The position numbers and the translations under genes are program-made. Positions 22,899-34,584 of a DNA stretch of 61,558 nt are shown piece by piece. This stretch comes from an uncultured Alphaproteobacteria bacterium (GTDB lineage: Bacteria > Pseudomonadota > Alphaproteobacteria > HIMB59 > GCA-002718135): assembly GCA_902575375.1 (NCBI GenBank), contig CACGRD010000005.1:1-61558 (forward strand). The letters are read 5' to 3'. Position 1 is the first letter of the stretch. Each line of letters starts with the position of its first letter. Below the pieces are notes generated by a model, which ran no database searches, was not told the origin of the DNA, and saw nothing but the letters and a program-made list of their open reading frames with translations.

Positions 22899-25802
22899 TT
22901 ATTCAATTGGCAGATTAGTCTTTAATTTTGTTGAAATACCTGCCCAAGATTTGATAATTTTGCTAATCGAAACTTCAGTTGCCATTTTTATAATAGTTTC
23001 TTGGTTGCTTATGTGTCTTTCTAAAGAACCAGCGGCAGGAGACGCAGCTGGACTTCTACCAACATAGAATATTTTTTCTTGTTTAACTTTGGCTTCCTGC
23101 ATAACACTTTCCAATCTACCTTTTACAAAACCCCAAGCACCCATATTTTTTGGCTCTTCTTGTGCCCAGATAATTTCAGCATCAGTATAATGTTTTAATT
23201 CATCTCTAAAGTTTTCATAAGGAAATGGATAAATCTGCTCCAATCTTATTATGGAGAGATTTTTAATTTTATTTTTTGCTATATGATCTGCAAGTTCAAA
23301 ATATATTTTACCAGAGCAAATGATTAATCTTTTATTTTTCCTTTTTTCTTTAACAGATAATTTATCAGTTAGAATTCTATGGAAAGTTGATCCATTAATA
23401 TAATCCTCAATATTAGAAACATTAGATTTATGTCTTAGTGTAGATTTTGGTGAAAATATAATTAGAGGTTTCCTAAAGTTTCTATGTAGTTGCCTTCTTA
23501 AAACATGAAAATAATTAGCAGGACTTGTGCAATTAACAATTTGCATATTATCTTCCGCACACATCTGTAAAAATCTCTCCAATCTTCCACTTGTATGCTC
23601 AGGACCCTGGCCCTCATGTCCGTGGGGAAGAAGCATCGTTAAACCAGACATTCTCAACCATTTTCTTTCTCCAGAACTAATGAATTGATCAATCATAATT
23701 TGTGCGCCATTTGCAAAATCACCAAACTGCGCTTCCCATATAACTAGTGTCTTAGGATCAACTTGTGAATATCCATATTCAAAACCAAGAACACCAAACT
23801 CAGATAAAAAACTATCTATAATTTCAAAGTAACCTTGCTTGTTTTGAAAGTGTCTTAATGGAACAAAACGGTTTTCGTTTTCTTGATCGTATAGAACACC
23901 ATGTCTATGACTAAATGTTCCTCTTCCAACATCTTGTCCAGATATTCGAACACCGTATCCCTCATCTAAAAGTGTCGCTAAAGCTAAACTTTCAGAGGTT
24001 GCCCAATCAATACCTTTTCCATTGATGACACTTGTTAATCGATCTCCATAAATTTTTTTGATTCTTCTATGGGCATTAAAATCTGCAGGTATTTCATGAA
24101 TTTTTTTAGCAACGTTAATTAATGTTTTTTCTTTTACAGATGTTTTTCCTCTTCTTGCATCAAATGTTGCAGTAGATAAACCTGTCCAAGTTCCCTCTAA
24201 CCAATCTACTTTATTTGGTTTATAGTTTTTAGTTGATTCAAATTCTTTATCTAAAAAATTTTTAAAAGAATCTACAATGTCTCTAGATTCTTCTTCTGAA
24301 AGAGTATTGTTCTCAATTAATTTTTTTTCATATTTTTTTCTTGTAGTAATTTGTTTTTTGATAGCCTTATACATTAGTGGCTGAGTAAAAGAAGGTTCAT
24401 CAGCTTCGTTATGTCCTGATCTTCTGTAGCAAAACATATCTACAACAACATCGACTTTAAATTTATTTCTAAATTCCGTTGCAAGTCTACAAACATGAAC
24501 TACTGCTTCTGGGTCATCGCCATTAACATGAAATATTGGTGCCTGAACCATTTTTGCAATTTCAGTACAATAAGGTGCTGATCGTCCATATTGTGGCATA
24601 GTTGTAAAACCTATCTGATTGTTAATTACAAAGTGAATGGTACCACCTGTTTTAAACCCTCTTAATTGTGACATAGCAAATGTTTCGGCCACAACTCCTT
24701 GTCCAGCTATTGCTGCATCTCCATGAATTAATAAACCGATAACTTTATCTGTTGTTTTATCTTTAGCTAAAGTTTGTTTAGCTCTTACTTTTCCTGCCAC
24801 AACTGGGTTAACTGCCTCTAAATGTGATGGATTAGAAGTGAGCGATAAATGAATTTTCTTTTTTTCAAATTCACGATCAGCAGAAACTCCTAAGTGATAT
24901 TTTACATCACCTGAACCTAGTACCTCATTTGGATCGTTTAAAGATCCTTGGAATTTTGATAATATTTTTTTGTAAGGCATTTCCAAAACACTTGATAGAA
25001 GTGTTAGTCTACCTCGATGAGCTGTTCCAATAATAATATCTTCAATTCCAGACAAACATGCCTGTTTAACAATTTGCTCTATCCCAGGTATCATCGCTTC
25101 ACCACCTTCGATACCGTATCTCTTTGTACCTAAAAACTTTTTATCTAAAAACTGCTCAAATAGTTCTGATTCAACTAATCTTTTATAAATTGCTTTTTTT
25201 CCTTCATTTGTAAAATTTGTTTTATTTCTTACTTCTTCAATTCTTTCTTGGACCCATTGTTTTTGATCAGCTTGTTGTATGTGTAAAAATTCAACACCAA
25301 TTGAAGCAGAATAAGTTTCTTTTAATATTTTAATAATATTTTTTAATTTACCTTTTTCTAAACCTAAACTTCCATCAATGAATATTTCTTTTTCTAAATC
25401 TGTTTCATTAAAACCATAACTTTTATAATCTAATTCTTGAGGATACTCTCTTTCAGATATTCCTAAGGGGTCAAGATCTGCAATTAAATGTCCGTTAATT
25501 CTAAAAGCTCTAATTAATCTTAACGCTCTAATTGAATCTAAGGTTGATATTCTAAATTCCTCAGAATTGTAATTCGCATTTGATTTTATAACCTTAGTTA
25601 TGTAATTTTTATCTATTATACTTGACGGACGTTCTTTCCATTCTGGTCCTCCAAAATCTTTAAGAACAGAATAGTCATCTTCATTCAAATTATTAAAAAA
25701 ATCTTTCCAAGTTGTATCCACACTTTCAGGGTCATTTCTAAATTTAGAATATAGTTCGGCTACATATGGAGCATTAGCACTATTTAAGAAAGTATCATTC
25801 AT
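22899..25802 (-). CDS. sucA: 2-oxoglutarate dehydrogenase E1
   Basis: The 967-residue thiamine-diphosphate enzyme decarboxylates 2-oxoglutarate and succinylates the lipoyl group of SucB. The N-terminal FLNSANAPYVAELYSKFRNDP is the E2-binding segment. HRGRLTLLSSVLEMPY, the ThDP fold with HGDAAIAGQGVVAE, and GHEGQGPEHTSGRLERFLQ in the second half are the family landmarks. Length and order are normal. Confidence 0.97.
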   Translation of the reverse strand: MNDTFLNSANAPYVAELYSKFRNDPESVDTTWKDFFNNLNEDDYSVLKDFGGPEWKERPSSIIDKNYITKVIKSNANYNSEEFRISTLDSIRALRLIRAFRINGHLIADLDPLGISEREYPQELDYKSYGFNETDLEKEIFIDGSLGLEKGKLKNIIKILKETYSASIGVEFLHIQQADQKQWVQERIEEVRNKTNFTNEGKKAIYKRLVESELFEQFLDKKFLGTKRYGIEGGEAMIPGIEQIVKQACLSGIEDIIIGTAHRGRLTLLSSVLEMPYKKILSKFQGSLNDPNEVLGSGDVKYHLGVSADREFEKKKIHLSLTSNPSHLEAVNPVVAGKVRAKQTLAKDKTTDKVIGLLIHGDAAIAGQGVVAETFAMSQLRGFKTGGTIHFVINNQIGFTTMPQYGRSAPYCTEIAKMVQAPIFHVNGDDPEAVVHVCRLATEFRNKFKVDVVVDMFCYRRSGHNEADEPSFTQPLMYKAIKKQITTRKKYEKKLIENNTLSEEESRDIVDSFKNFLDKEFESTKNYKPNKVDWLEGTWTGLSTATFDARRGKTSVKEKTLINVAKKIHEIPADFNAHRRIKKIYGDRLTSVINGKGIDWATSESLALATLLDEGYGVRISGQDVGRGTFSHRHGVLYDQENENRFVPLRHFQNKQGYFEIIDSFLSEFGVLGFEYGYSQVDPKTLVIWEAQFGDFANGAQIMIDQFISSGERKWLRMSGLTMLLPHGHEGQGPEHTSGRLERFLQMCAEDNMQIVNCTSPANYFHVLRRQLHRNFRKPLIIFSPKSTLRHKSNVSNIEDYINGSTFHRILTDKLSVKEKRKNKRLIICSGKIYFELADHIAKNKIKNLSIIRLEQIYPFPYENFRDELKHYTDAEIIWAQEEPKNMGAWGFVKGRLESVMQEAKVKQEKIFYVGRSPAASPAAGSLERHISNQETIIKMATEVSISKIIKSWAGISTKLKTNLPIE

Positions 25803-25853
25803 AGATTTCTATTAAACTAAAACCATTTCGTATAAAAATCATACTAATGGAAA

Positions 25854-26738
25854 CTAATTATTCCCATTTTGCATTGCTAATTTCATAGTTTTTCCCAATG
25901 ATGCCGGGGATTTTGACACCAAAACTCCAGCATTTTCTAAAGATTTAATTTTGGAATAAGCTGTACCTTTTGAGCCTGAAACGATAGCGCCTGCATGACC
26001 CATACGTTTTCCTTTAGGGGCAGATTGTCCAGCTATAAATGCTGAAACTGGTTTTTTTCTTTTTGAATTTGAAATAAATTCTGCCGCATTTTCTTCCTCC
26101 TCGCCACCAATTTCACCTATCATTAATATTCCCTCAGTCTCATCGTCTTCTAAAAATAACTTTATACAATCTACAAAATCCATACCATGTATTGGGTCTC
26201 CACCAATACCAACACATGTTGATTGACCTAATCCTACCTCTGTTGTTTGTGCAACAGCTTCATAAGTTAATGTTCCTGATCTACTCACTATACCTATTTT
26301 ACCTTTTTTATGGATGAAACCAGGCATGATACCAATCTTGCATTCGGAAGGTGTTATTAAACCTGGACAGTTTGGCCCAATCAAATATGTTTTATTGTTA
26401 ATAATTCTTTTTTTTATATCAATCATATCTAAGACTGGAATACCTTCTGTAATACATACAATTAATTCAATGTTTGCATCTAAAGCTTCGTGGATTGCTT
26501 TAGCAGCAAACTTAGCAGGCACATAAATGACTGTTGCGTTTGCTTCAGTTTGTTTAACTGCATCGGCAACGGTATTAAACACCGGTAAATTTAAATGGGT
26601 CTGCCCTCCTTTACCAGGTGTTACACCGCCTACAAGGTTTGTACCATATGCTATAGCTTGTTCAGAATGATATGTTCCTTGTGAACCTGTAAAGCCTTGG
26701 CATATAAGTCTTGTATTTTTATTAACTAAAATTGACAC
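25854..26738 (-). CDS. sucD: succinyl-CoA synthetase alpha subunit
   Basis: Binds CoA and carries the phospho-histidine. [21 protein letters not shown] at the N-terminus, [10 protein letters not shown] in the middle, [13 protein letters not shown], and the active-site His in [10 protein letters not shown]. The 294-residue protein starts at an ATG that overlaps the end of sucC by one base, so the two subunits are coupled. Confidence 0.97.
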   Translation of the reverse strand: MSILVNKNTRLICQGFTGSQGTYHSEQAIAYGTNLVGGVTPGKGGQTHLNLPVFNTVADAVKQTEANATVIYVPAKFAAKAIHEALDANIELIVCITEGIPVLDMIDIKKRIINNKTYLIGPNCPGLITPSECKIGIMPGFIHKKGKIGIVSRSGTLTYEAVAQTTEVGLGQSTCVGIGGDPIHGMDFVDCIKLFLEDDETEGILMIGEIGGEEEENAAEFISNSKRKKPVSAFIAGQSAPKGKRMGHAGAIVSGSKGTAYSKIKSLENAGVLVSKSPASLGKTMKLAMQNGNN

Positions 26739-27922
26739 TATTCTGATAACTCCACAGCTTTCTGAGCTGCATTTGAAAAATCATCAATTGAAATTAATCC
26801 TAATGATGAATTATTTATAATGTCTCTTCCCTCTTTAGAATTTGTTCCTTGAAAACGTACAACAACAGGAAGTTTAAAATCTAATTCTTTAATTGCATCA
26901 ATGATGCCATTAGCAATCATATCACAATGGATGATTCCTCCAAAAATATTTATGAAGACAGATTTCACATTTTTATCTGATTGAATAATCTTGAAAGCTT
27001 TAATGGCTCTTTCTTTATTTGCTGTACCACCTAAATCTAAAAAATTGGCTGGCTCCATTCCAAATTGTTTAATAATATCCATAGTTGCCATAGCTAGCCC
27101 AGCTCCGTTAACCATACAGCCTATTTTTCCATCTAGTTTAATGTAAACCATATCGTTTTCAGAAGCTTCAAGTTCTAAATCATTTTCTTCTGAAGTATCT
27201 TTTAATTTTTCAATGTCAGCCTGTCTATACAGAGCATTATCATCAATATTAATTTTAGCATCTAAAAGAATTAGTTTTTCATCTTTTGTCACAACAAGAG
27301 GATTAATTTCAATTAAAGAAGCATCTATTTCTACATAGGCCTTACATAAATTTGAAACAATTTCTTTAAATTGGTTAAACTCATTAATAGAAAAATTTAA
27401 TTTATTTTGAAGACTGTCACTAATTGTAAAATCTTCTAAGTTATCAAAATAAACATATTGAATTCTTTCTGGTGTTTTCTCAGCTACATCTTCTATGTCT
27501 ACACCACCAGCATCAGATATCATCATCATTAATTTTGATTGATTCCTATCAAGCAGAATACTTAAATAATATTCCCTATCAATTTCACATCCAGCTTCTA
27601 AATAAATTCTATTTACTAACTTTCCCTCATTACCTGTTTGTTTTGTAATCAATATGTTACCCATCATTCCTTTTGCAATTTTTTGTGCATCATCAATTGA
27701 TTCTGTTATTTGTACTCCACCTTTTGTATTAAATGGTTTTAAAAATTTCCCTGCTCCTCTTCCTCCAGCATGTATCTGTGATTTGATAACCCAAGGAGGT
27801 CCTTTTATATTTTGTAAATCTTTTTCTAAATCATCAACATTTTCAATGTAACTTTTGCCTTCAAGTATAGGTAGATTGTACTTTCTTAGTAGATCTTTAG
27901 CTTGGTATTCATGCAAATTCAT
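26738..27922 (-). CDS. sucC: succinyl-CoA synthetase beta subunit
   Basis: An ATP-grasp subunit, 394 residues. [18 protein letters not shown] and [11 protein letters not shown] at the N-terminus, [10 protein letters not shown] in the grasp domain, and [14 protein letters not shown] and [12 protein letters not shown] in the C-terminal half. With SucD it makes ATP or GTP from succinyl-CoA. It stands between mdh and sucD, the classical alphaproteobacterial order. Confidence 0.97.
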   Translation of the reverse strand: MNLHEYQAKDLLRKYNLPILEGKSYIENVDDLEKDLQNIKGPPWVIKSQIHAGGRGAGKFLKPFNTKGGVQITESIDDAQKIAKGMMGNILITKQTGNEGKLVNRIYLEAGCEIDREYYLSILLDRNQSKLMMMISDAGGVDIEDVAEKTPERIQYVYFDNLEDFTISDSLQNKLNFSINEFNQFKEIVSNLCKAYVEIDASLIEINPLVVTKDEKLILLDAKINIDDNALYRQADIEKLKDTSEENDLELEASENDMVYIKLDGKIGCMVNGAGLAMATMDIIKQFGMEPANFLDLGGTANKERAIKAFKIIQSDKNVKSVFINIFGGIIHCDMIANGIIDAIKELDFKLPVVVRFQGTNSKEGRDIINNSSLGLISIDDFSNAAQKAVELSE

Positions 27923-27963
27923 TTTGATAAAAAGGTAATAGTTAGATTAGATGAAAAATACAA

Positions 27964-28926
<963 letters not shown>

Positions 28927-28944
28927 TTAAGTTTTATACTTTAA

Positions 28945-29733
28945 TTATAATTCTGTAACAATAGCCTTTTTAAGTCCAGCAATTTCTTTAGCTGGATTTA
29001 GACCTTTAGGACAAGACCTAGTACAATTCATTATTGAATGACATCTATAAAGTTTTAATGAATCATTTATTGCTTTTAATCTCTCTTTTCTTTCTGAGTC
29101 TCTAGAGTCACTAACCCATCTTGCTGCTTGTAAAAGGACAGCGGGTCCTAAATATTCATCTCCATTCCACCAATAACTTGGGCAAGAAGTAGTGCAACAA
29201 AAACATAATACACACTCCCATTTACCATCTAGTTTTTCTCTATCTTTTGGTGATTGTTTTTTTTCATCTCCTGAGTTTTTTTCTTCATTTGTTTTTTCAC
29301 GCTGCAACCAAGGTCTAATGGAAGCCAGTTGCTCATAGGCTTTACTAAGATCTGGAACTAAATCTTTTACCACACGCATATGTGGAAGAGGGTAAATTTT
29401 TATTTCATTCTTAACATCAGACATACTTTTCAAACATGCTAATGTGTTAACACCATCAATATTCATAGCACAGGAACCACAAACTCCTTCTCTGCAAGAT
29501 CTTCTAAATGTTAAAGTCGGATCAATTTCGTTTTTTATTTTCATAAGTGCGTCTAATACCATTGGGCCACACTTTTCTTGATCTATCTCATAATTATCTA
29601 TTCTAGGATTTTTATCATCTTCAGGATCCCATCTGTAAATTGCAAGTTTCTTTGGATCATTTGCAGGTTCTTTTAGTTGATGAGTTTTCCCTTTAGTTAT
29701 TTTTGAATTCGCAGGAAGTGTAAACTGAGCCAT
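28945..29733 (-). CDS. sdhB: succinate dehydrogenase iron-sulfur subunit
   Basis: Carries three Fe-S centres. The [2Fe-2S] ferredoxin domain has [15 protein letters not shown] with a later Cys, and the C-terminal domain has [16 protein letters not shown] and [17 protein letters not shown] for the [4Fe-4S] and [3Fe-4S] clusters. A Glu/Lys/Asn-rich insert (about residues 148-163) separates the halves. It shares one base with sdhA. Confidence 0.97.
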   Translation of the reverse strand: MAQFTLPANSKITKGKTHQLKEPANDPKKLAIYRWDPEDDKNPRIDNYEIDQEKCGPMVLDALMKIKNEIDPTLTFRRSCREGVCGSCAMNIDGVNTLACLKSMSDVKNEIKIYPLPHMRVVKDLVPDLSKAYEQLASIRPWLQREKTNEEKNSGDEKKQSPKDREKLDGKWECVLCFCCTTSCPSYWWNGDEYLGPAVLLQAARWVSDSRDSERKERLKAINDSLKLYRCHSIMNCTRSCPKGLNPAKEIAGLKKAIVTEL

Positions 29734-31526
29734 TAATAAACTCTTCTTTTAGGTGGTATTGGTTGAACATGATTAGTTAGAGTATTCATATGAACACCTC
29801 TAGAACCCATATTCACATCTCCCTTATCGTTTAACCAGGCTAAAGAGTGAACTAACCAATTATTATCATCTCTTTCTTTATAATCTTCTCTTGCATGTGC
29901 GCCTCTACTTTCAGTTCGATTTAAAGCAGAATGAAGAGTAACTTTTGATTGTGCCATTAAATTGTGTAACTCTAAAGCTTCGACCAAGTCTGTATTAAAG
30001 ATTAATGATTTGTCTTTAATATCTATATCATCCATTGAGCTTTCAACCTTAGAATATTCTTCAATACCCTTTGATATGAGATCATGTGTTCTAAATACTG
30101 CGCATTTTTGCTGCATTATATGTTGCATGGAAGTGCGAAGCTCTCCAGTTGTAGAGTTTCCTTTGCTGTTTCTAATCTTATCAAATCGCTCAATAATATT
30201 ATCTGTTTTTGATTGACTAATTTCAATTTTTTTAGAATTTGGTTTTACTTTTTCTTTACATGTTAGACTAGCTGCTTTGCCAAAAACAACAAGATCAATT
30301 AATGAATTTGTTCCTAATCTATTAGCACCGTGTACAGAAACACATGCAGCCTCACCAACGGCCATTAAACCTTCACAAACGTTATCTGGATTTTCATTTG
30401 TTGGCCTTAGAACTTCTGTTCTATAATTTGTCGGTATACCACCCATATTATAATGAACTGTTGGAAGAACTGGTATTGGATCTTTAGTTAGATCAACTCC
30501 GGCAAATATTTTTGCAGTTTCTGAAATACCGGGTAATCTTTTATGTAATGTATCAGCATCAATGTGCTCAAGATGAAGTAGCACATGATCGGCATTATCT
30601 CCACAGCCTCTATTTTCACTAATTTCAATAGTCATTGCTCGGCTTACTACATCCCTTGATGCTAGATCTTTTGCATTTGGAGCATATCTTTCCATAAATC
30701 TTTCACCATCACTATTAGTTAAATATCCACCTTCTCCTCTTGCTCCCTCAGTGATTAACACTCCTGCACCGTAAACTCCTGTTGGATGGAACTGAATAAA
30801 TTCCATATCAGAAAGAGGTAGGTTTTGTCTTAAAGCCATTGCACTACCGTCACCAGTACAAATGTGAGCACTCGTGGATGAGAAGTAAGCTCTTCCATAT
30901 CCACCAGTAGCTAGAATTGTTTGATGAGATAAAAATCGATGGATTGATCCATCCTCTAAGCACCATGTTACCACACCAATGCAATTACCTTGATCATCAG
31001 AAATTAAATCTAAAACAAAATATTCAATATAAAATTCTACATTATTTTTAAGTGATTGCTGATAAAGTGTATGGAGTAAAGCATGTCCCGTTCTATCAGC
31101 TGCTGCACAAGCTCTCATAGCAGGAGCTCCCTCGCCATTATTGGTTAAGTGTCCGCCAAAAGGTCTTTGATAAATCTTGCCATCATCTGTTCTACTAAAA
31201 GGCATGCCATATTCTTCAAGTTCAATTACTGCTTCAGGGGCTTTAGAACATAAGTATTCAATTGCATCTTGATCACCAAGCCAATCGGAACCCTTAACTG
31301 TATCATACATGTGCCACTTCCAATTATCTTCACCCATATTACCTAGTGCTGCTCCAATTCCACCTTGTGCTGCAACAGTATGACTTCTTGTTGGAAAGAC
31401 TTTTGATATACACGCTGTTTTTAAACCAGCTTCGGCACATCCAAGCGTAGCTCTAAGCCCCGATCCTCCAGCTCCAACAACTACAACGTCATAGTGGTGA
31501 TCGATAATTTTGTATGAATTAGACAT
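29733..31526 (-). CDS. sdhA: succinate dehydrogenase flavoprotein subunit
   Basis: Covalent-FAD subunit, 597 residues. [14 protein letters not shown] nucleotide-binding motif, the FAD-histidine in [14 protein letters not shown], the active-site loop with [23 protein letters not shown], and [18 protein letters not shown]. It oxidises succinate to fumarate and hands electrons to SdhB. One base separates it from sdhD. Confidence 0.98.
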   Translation of the reverse strand: MSNSYKIIDHHYDVVVVGAGGSGLRATLGCAEAGLKTACISKVFPTRSHTVAAQGGIGAALGNMGEDNWKWHMYDTVKGSDWLGDQDAIEYLCSKAPEAVIELEEYGMPFSRTDDGKIYQRPFGGHLTNNGEGAPAMRACAAADRTGHALLHTLYQQSLKNNVEFYIEYFVLDLISDDQGNCIGVVTWCLEDGSIHRFLSHQTILATGGYGRAYFSSTSAHICTGDGSAMALRQNLPLSDMEFIQFHPTGVYGAGVLITEGARGEGGYLTNSDGERFMERYAPNAKDLASRDVVSRAMTIEISENRGCGDNADHVLLHLEHIDADTLHKRLPGISETAKIFAGVDLTKDPIPVLPTVHYNMGGIPTNYRTEVLRPTNENPDNVCEGLMAVGEAACVSVHGANRLGTNSLIDLVVFGKAASLTCKEKVKPNSKKIEISQSKTDNIIERFDKIRNSKGNSTTGELRTSMQHIMQQKCAVFRTHDLISKGIEEYSKVESSMDDIDIKDKSLIFNTDLVEALELHNLMAQSKVTLHSALNRTESRGAHAREDYKERDDNNWLVHSLAWLNDKGDVNMGSRGVHMNTLTNHVQPIPPKRRVY

Positions 31527-31856
31527 CTAAAAAACCATTCTAACTAAATTTACTGTAACTAAAATCATGATAAAATAAACAAGATTATTAATTGATACTT
31601 TAATAAATTTGGCTGTTTTTTTCGATGTGACATAATCTTCAATAATTGTTTGCAGACCCAATTTTGAATGCAGAAGCATAGATTGCATCATCACAAAAAA
31701 TAAGAATGCATTAACATAGGATTGAAAAAAAATTTCTATTTCAGAATAAGTCATCTTTGATAATGATATTGCAGAGTATATAAACCAAAACGTCAATGGA
31801 ATTAAAATTGACGCAGTGATTCTTTGGGTTAACCATTTTAGAGCATAATTTTTCAT
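31527..31856 (-). CDS. sdhD: succinate dehydrogenase membrane anchor subunit
   Basis: A small (109-residue) inner-membrane protein with three hydrophobic segments (about residues 17-32, 45-65 and 85-107). The heme/quinone motif appears as LLHSKLGLQTIIEDYV, with the axial His at its start. It overlaps sdhC by 4 bases (ATGA). Confidence 0.93.
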   Translation of the reverse strand: MKNYALKWLTQRITASILIPLTFWFIYSAISLSKMTYSEIEIFFQSYVNAFLFFVMMQSMLLHSKLGLQTIIEDYVTSKKTAKFIKVSINNLVYFIMILVTVNLVRMVF

Positions 31857-32233
31857 GCAAAATACCAGACAACTATACTAGAAATTAAAGTTAAACATAT
31901 AACAGCATAACCCGATTTATATACTTGAGATAATTCCATTCCAATACCGAATGACCAATATAATTTTCTACATCCATTGAATAAGTGGTAAAAAATACCA
32001 ACAGTCCAAATCATTAGAACTAATTTAAACAAAATACTCTTAGAAAGAGTTTCAAAATAAATATAAAATTCGGGACCAAAACTAATTAAAAAAAACCAAA
32101 TTGAAATTAATAGTGCACCCACACTTAATCCTATTCCAGATATCCTATGAAAAATTGAAAATACTGCTGTAAGTACTCTTTTGTGAATAGATAGGTGAGG
32201 TGATAATGGTCTATTATCAGTCATTTTTTTCAT
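31853..32233 (-). CDS. sdhC: succinate dehydrogenase cytochrome b556 subunit
   Basis: The 126-residue membrane subunit opens with RPLSPHLSIHK, has the quinone-site SIFHRISGIGLS segment and the heme His in FYHLFNGCRKLYW, with three membrane helices. The second-position His usual in HxxNGxRHL is Lys here. Both the ATG at 32233 and one three codons later would fit; the protein changes only by MKK. It heads the TCA cluster. Confidence 0.93.
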   Translation of the reverse strand: MKKMTDNRPLSPHLSIHKRVLTAVFSIFHRISGIGLSVGALLISIWFFLISFGPEFYIYFETLSKSILFKLVLMIWTVGIFYHLFNGCRKLYWSFGIGMELSQVYKSGYAVICLTLISSIVVWYFA

Positions 32234-32342
32234 TTTTTGTATGTTTCATAAGTAAGTATTTTTCTTCAAATTTCAAAATATTAATGGTTTAGTTGTTTTT
32301 TTCTTACTATCACGGAAGTTTGTAAAATGTTGATAAAAAGTG

Positions 32343-32382
32343 CCAAATTTTATGAAAATCATCCAAATTTAATGCCAAATTT
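32343..32382. repeat. three direct CCAAATTT repeats upstream of sdhC
   Basis: CCAAATTT occurs at 32343-32350, 32363-32370 and 32375-32382 (AAATTTGG on the sdh strand), 110-150 bases before sdhC. The exact 8-base repetition within 40 bases could mark regulator sites for the sdh promoter, though in such AT-rich DNA chance is not excluded. Confidence 0.4.
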
Positions 32383-32428
32383 AACTAAAAATCTTGAATT
32401 TTAAATAGATAGATATTACTCTTAATAA

Positions 32429-32563
32429 GCCGGATAATACTCGTTTCTTAGCTTCGGAGGAACGCCAAGAATTTTAATTATCTTACCCGCCGTTTGATAA
32501 TTAGTTGAGTTTCTTATTCTAGAGAGGTGTCTGCCAAGGTACAAACTAGTTTTAGAGTCCGGC
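32429..32563. ncRNA. candidate structured RNA in the sdhC upstream gap (strand undecided)
   Basis: The 330-base gap between sdhC and the alpha/beta hydrolase gene contains a ~135-base block richer in G+C than the rest of the gap and closed by GCCGGA (32429-32434) pairing with TCCGGC (32558-32563). Inside are a hairpin TCTTAGCTTC-GGAG-GAACGCCAAGA (32446-32470, with mismatches) and a perfect 8-base stem TAATTATC/GATAATTA (32475-32482 with 32496-32503). There is no open reading frame. On the plus strand a T-rich stretch follows. On the minus strand it could be part of the sdhC leader. I cannot match it to tRNA, tmRNA, RNase P or SRP RNA; a divergent 6S RNA is possible but unproven. Confidence 0.4.
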
Positions 32564-33553
32564 CTACTTTAAATTTTTATTAAAAAATTCTTCCATCTTT
32601 TTAGAGTATACTTCGGGATATTTAAACATAGCATCTACATGATAAGAGTTTTCAACTAACCAAAACTCAGCATTAATTTTATTTTGATTTGTGTATTCTT
32701 TAAAATAATTAAAGTGTCTTGTTAAGATTCTTGTATCAGAGTCGCCATGAGTAAAAAAATAATATTGGTTCTTTGATAATTTTTTAGCTGGAGATAATTC
32801 TCTTGGATCTGTTCCAGTTAAGATTCTTCCAGCTAAACTAACTACTGGCCCAAATTCTATAGCAAGACCATATCTTGCTATTTCATCTTTTAAAATCATA
32901 TTAAATTCAGCAAGTGAACTATCTGCCCACACTGCAAGTATTTCCGGTTCTGCATGTGCTGCAAAAATAGAGGTGCTTGCACCAAGAGATATTCCATGTA
33001 ATCCAATGCTATAAGACTTGAAACCAATTTTTTTTAAAAAATCAAATGCACCAAGAATGTCATTATATGACTTTAAACCTAAATCATCATAACTACTTAC
33101 AGTATCACTTTGGCCGTAGTTTCTTAAATCTATCGTAAGAACATTAAATTTTTTATTAACTAAAAAACTTGCAATAAGATTTGCTTCAGACTTACATTTA
33201 CCATTTGGGCTTATACCGTGTGTTACAATTATAATTGGTCTATTTGGAAAATAATTAAACAGCCATCCATTAATCTTAATGTCTGAGTCACGAGATTGAA
33301 AGTATACATCTTGCCATTCATCTAAATAGTAGTCTTTAAAGTTAAAATTTTCTCTTACTTTTTGTCGTGCAAGAATAGAATATTCATGTGAATCAACTGT
33401 TGTACTCCATGAATTAGGAAGAGATCCTTCGTGTAAACCACAAGTTGGATCTATTTTTAAAATTTGATAAGCAACATAAAAACCTGCAATAAAATAAACT
33501 ACTATTAATAAAACTACAGTGCTTACTAAAAATCTGATTATGTATTTCGTCAA
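32564..33553 (-). CDS. membrane-anchored alpha/beta hydrolase
   Basis: One N-terminal membrane helix (about residues 7-30) followed by an alpha/beta-hydrolase domain: oxyanion segment VTHGISPNGK, LRNYGQSD, and the nucleophile elbow GLHGISLGAS; a C-terminal Asp (FTHGDSDTRIL) and His (VENSYHVDAMF) complete a triad. It resembles the COG1073/YqkD group of uncharacterised hydrolases. The substrate is unknown. Its ATG overlaps the stop of the ZapE-like gene (ATGA), so the two are translated together. Confidence 0.82.
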   Translation of the reverse strand: MTKYIIRFLVSTVVLLIVVYFIAGFYVAYQILKIDPTCGLHEGSLPNSWSTTVDSHEYSILARQKVRENFNFKDYYLDEWQDVYFQSRDSDIKINGWLFNYFPNRPIIIVTHGISPNGKCKSEANLIASFLVNKKFNVLTIDLRNYGQSDTVSSYDDLGLKSYNDILGAFDFLKKIGFKSYSIGLHGISLGASTSIFAAHAEPEILAVWADSSLAEFNMILKDEIARYGLAIEFGPVVSLAGRILTGTDPRELSPAKKLSKNQYYFFTHGDSDTRILTRHFNYFKEYTNQNKINAEFWLVENSYHVDAMFKYPEVYSKKMEEFFNKNLK

Positions 33554-34584
33554 TCTGGTTTTACTATAGTCATTTCATATAATCTGCTAGCAGTTCTCTT
33601 AAATTCTTCTGCTAAAGTATTTATATTATTCAATGAATTTATAGGTTTTGAAGCTAAAATTACAATTGAACAATTATTTTCATATAACATGTCAATTAAT
33701 CCAATAAATCTTCTGCACGCATCTTTTTTCTGATTATCAAATTCAGGAACATTTTTTAAAAATACCAACTTAAATTTATCTGCAATATTTTTATAATCTT
33801 CATTGCCAAAATTTACTTCACAAAGATTTTCAAAATCTATCATCATTAGATTTGATGTGCATTTATCAAACTCTAGTTCACGACTTTTAGATTTTATTTT
33901 TACATTTGTTAAATGAGAGGGATCAACAAAGCGATTAAATAATTTTTCAAATTCATTTGACGTTTCAGTTGTTATAGGTGTGAAATATGTCTTTGATTGA
34001 TTTAAAGTTTGTCGACGAAAATCAGTTTTAATGCTAATATCATAGAGAAAAAAATTTTTTTTAATTAAATCAATAAATGGTAAAAAATCATTTCTCTGTA
34101 AACCATCTTTATATAAATTATCTGGATGAAAATTTGACGACAATAATATAAATATTTTATATTTAGAAAAATAATTAAATATTTTTTTTATTATTAATGC
34201 ATCAACAATATTAAAAATATGTAATTCATCAATAAATATAATTTTGTGATCTCTACTTAAATCTTTTACATAGTTTTCGATTGCAAGTTCTTTATTTTCT
34301 GATTTTTTAACTTGTTCATGGATTTCATTCATTAAATTATTAAAATGAATTTTTTTTCCAATCTTGGTATTTTGATAAAATAAATTTAATAAAAATGTTT
34401 TTCCTGTTCCAACTTGACCATAAAGATAAATTCCTTCAAAAATTTTATCCTTAAAAAATAACTTTGTTTTACTAAAAGATGACCATATATTATCTGCTTG
34501 TTTTAAGAATTCAATTTGATCTTTATTTTTTTTAATAAAATTATTTTCGACAAAACTATTGTATTGATCAATAACATTAAACAT
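33550..34584 (-). CDS. zapE: ZapE/AFG1-family ATPase
   Basis: A P-loop ATPase with Walker A YGQVGTGKTFLL, Walker B IIFIDELHIFNIVDAL and a sensor region LLSSNFHPDNLYKDGLQR, the AFG1/ZapE signature (344 residues). Bacterial ZapE acts on the division ring and mitochondrial Afg1 on respiratory complexes; in alphaproteobacteria the gene commonly lies near mdh/sdh, as here. Its start overlaps the stop of a 46-codon small gene (TAATG) and its end overlaps the hydrolase start. Confidence 0.88.
   Translation of the reverse strand: MFNVIDQYNSFVENNFIKKNKDQIEFLKQADNIWSSFSKTKLFFKDKIFEGIYLYGQVGTGKTFLLNLFYQNTKIGKKIHFNNLMNEIHEQVKKSENKELAIENYVKDLSRDHKIIFIDELHIFNIVDALIIKKIFNYFSKYKIFILLSSNFHPDNLYKDGLQRNDFLPFIDLIKKNFFLYDISIKTDFRRQTLNQSKTYFTPITTETSNEFEKLFNRFVDPSHLTNVKIKSKSRELEFDKCTSNLMMIDFENLCEVNFGNEDYKNIADKFKLVFLKNVPEFDNQKKDACRRFIGLIDMLYENNCSIVILASKPINSLNNINTLAEEFKRTASRLYEMTIVKPD

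Noticed and set aside
32429-32563. tRNA, tmRNA, RNase P RNA or SRP RNA in the gap before sdhC
   Set aside because: No T-arm TTCGA loop or CCA end, no tmRNA tag frame, no conserved RNase P core, and no SRP GGAAG/AGCAGCC tetraloop region; kept only as an unassigned RNA candidate.
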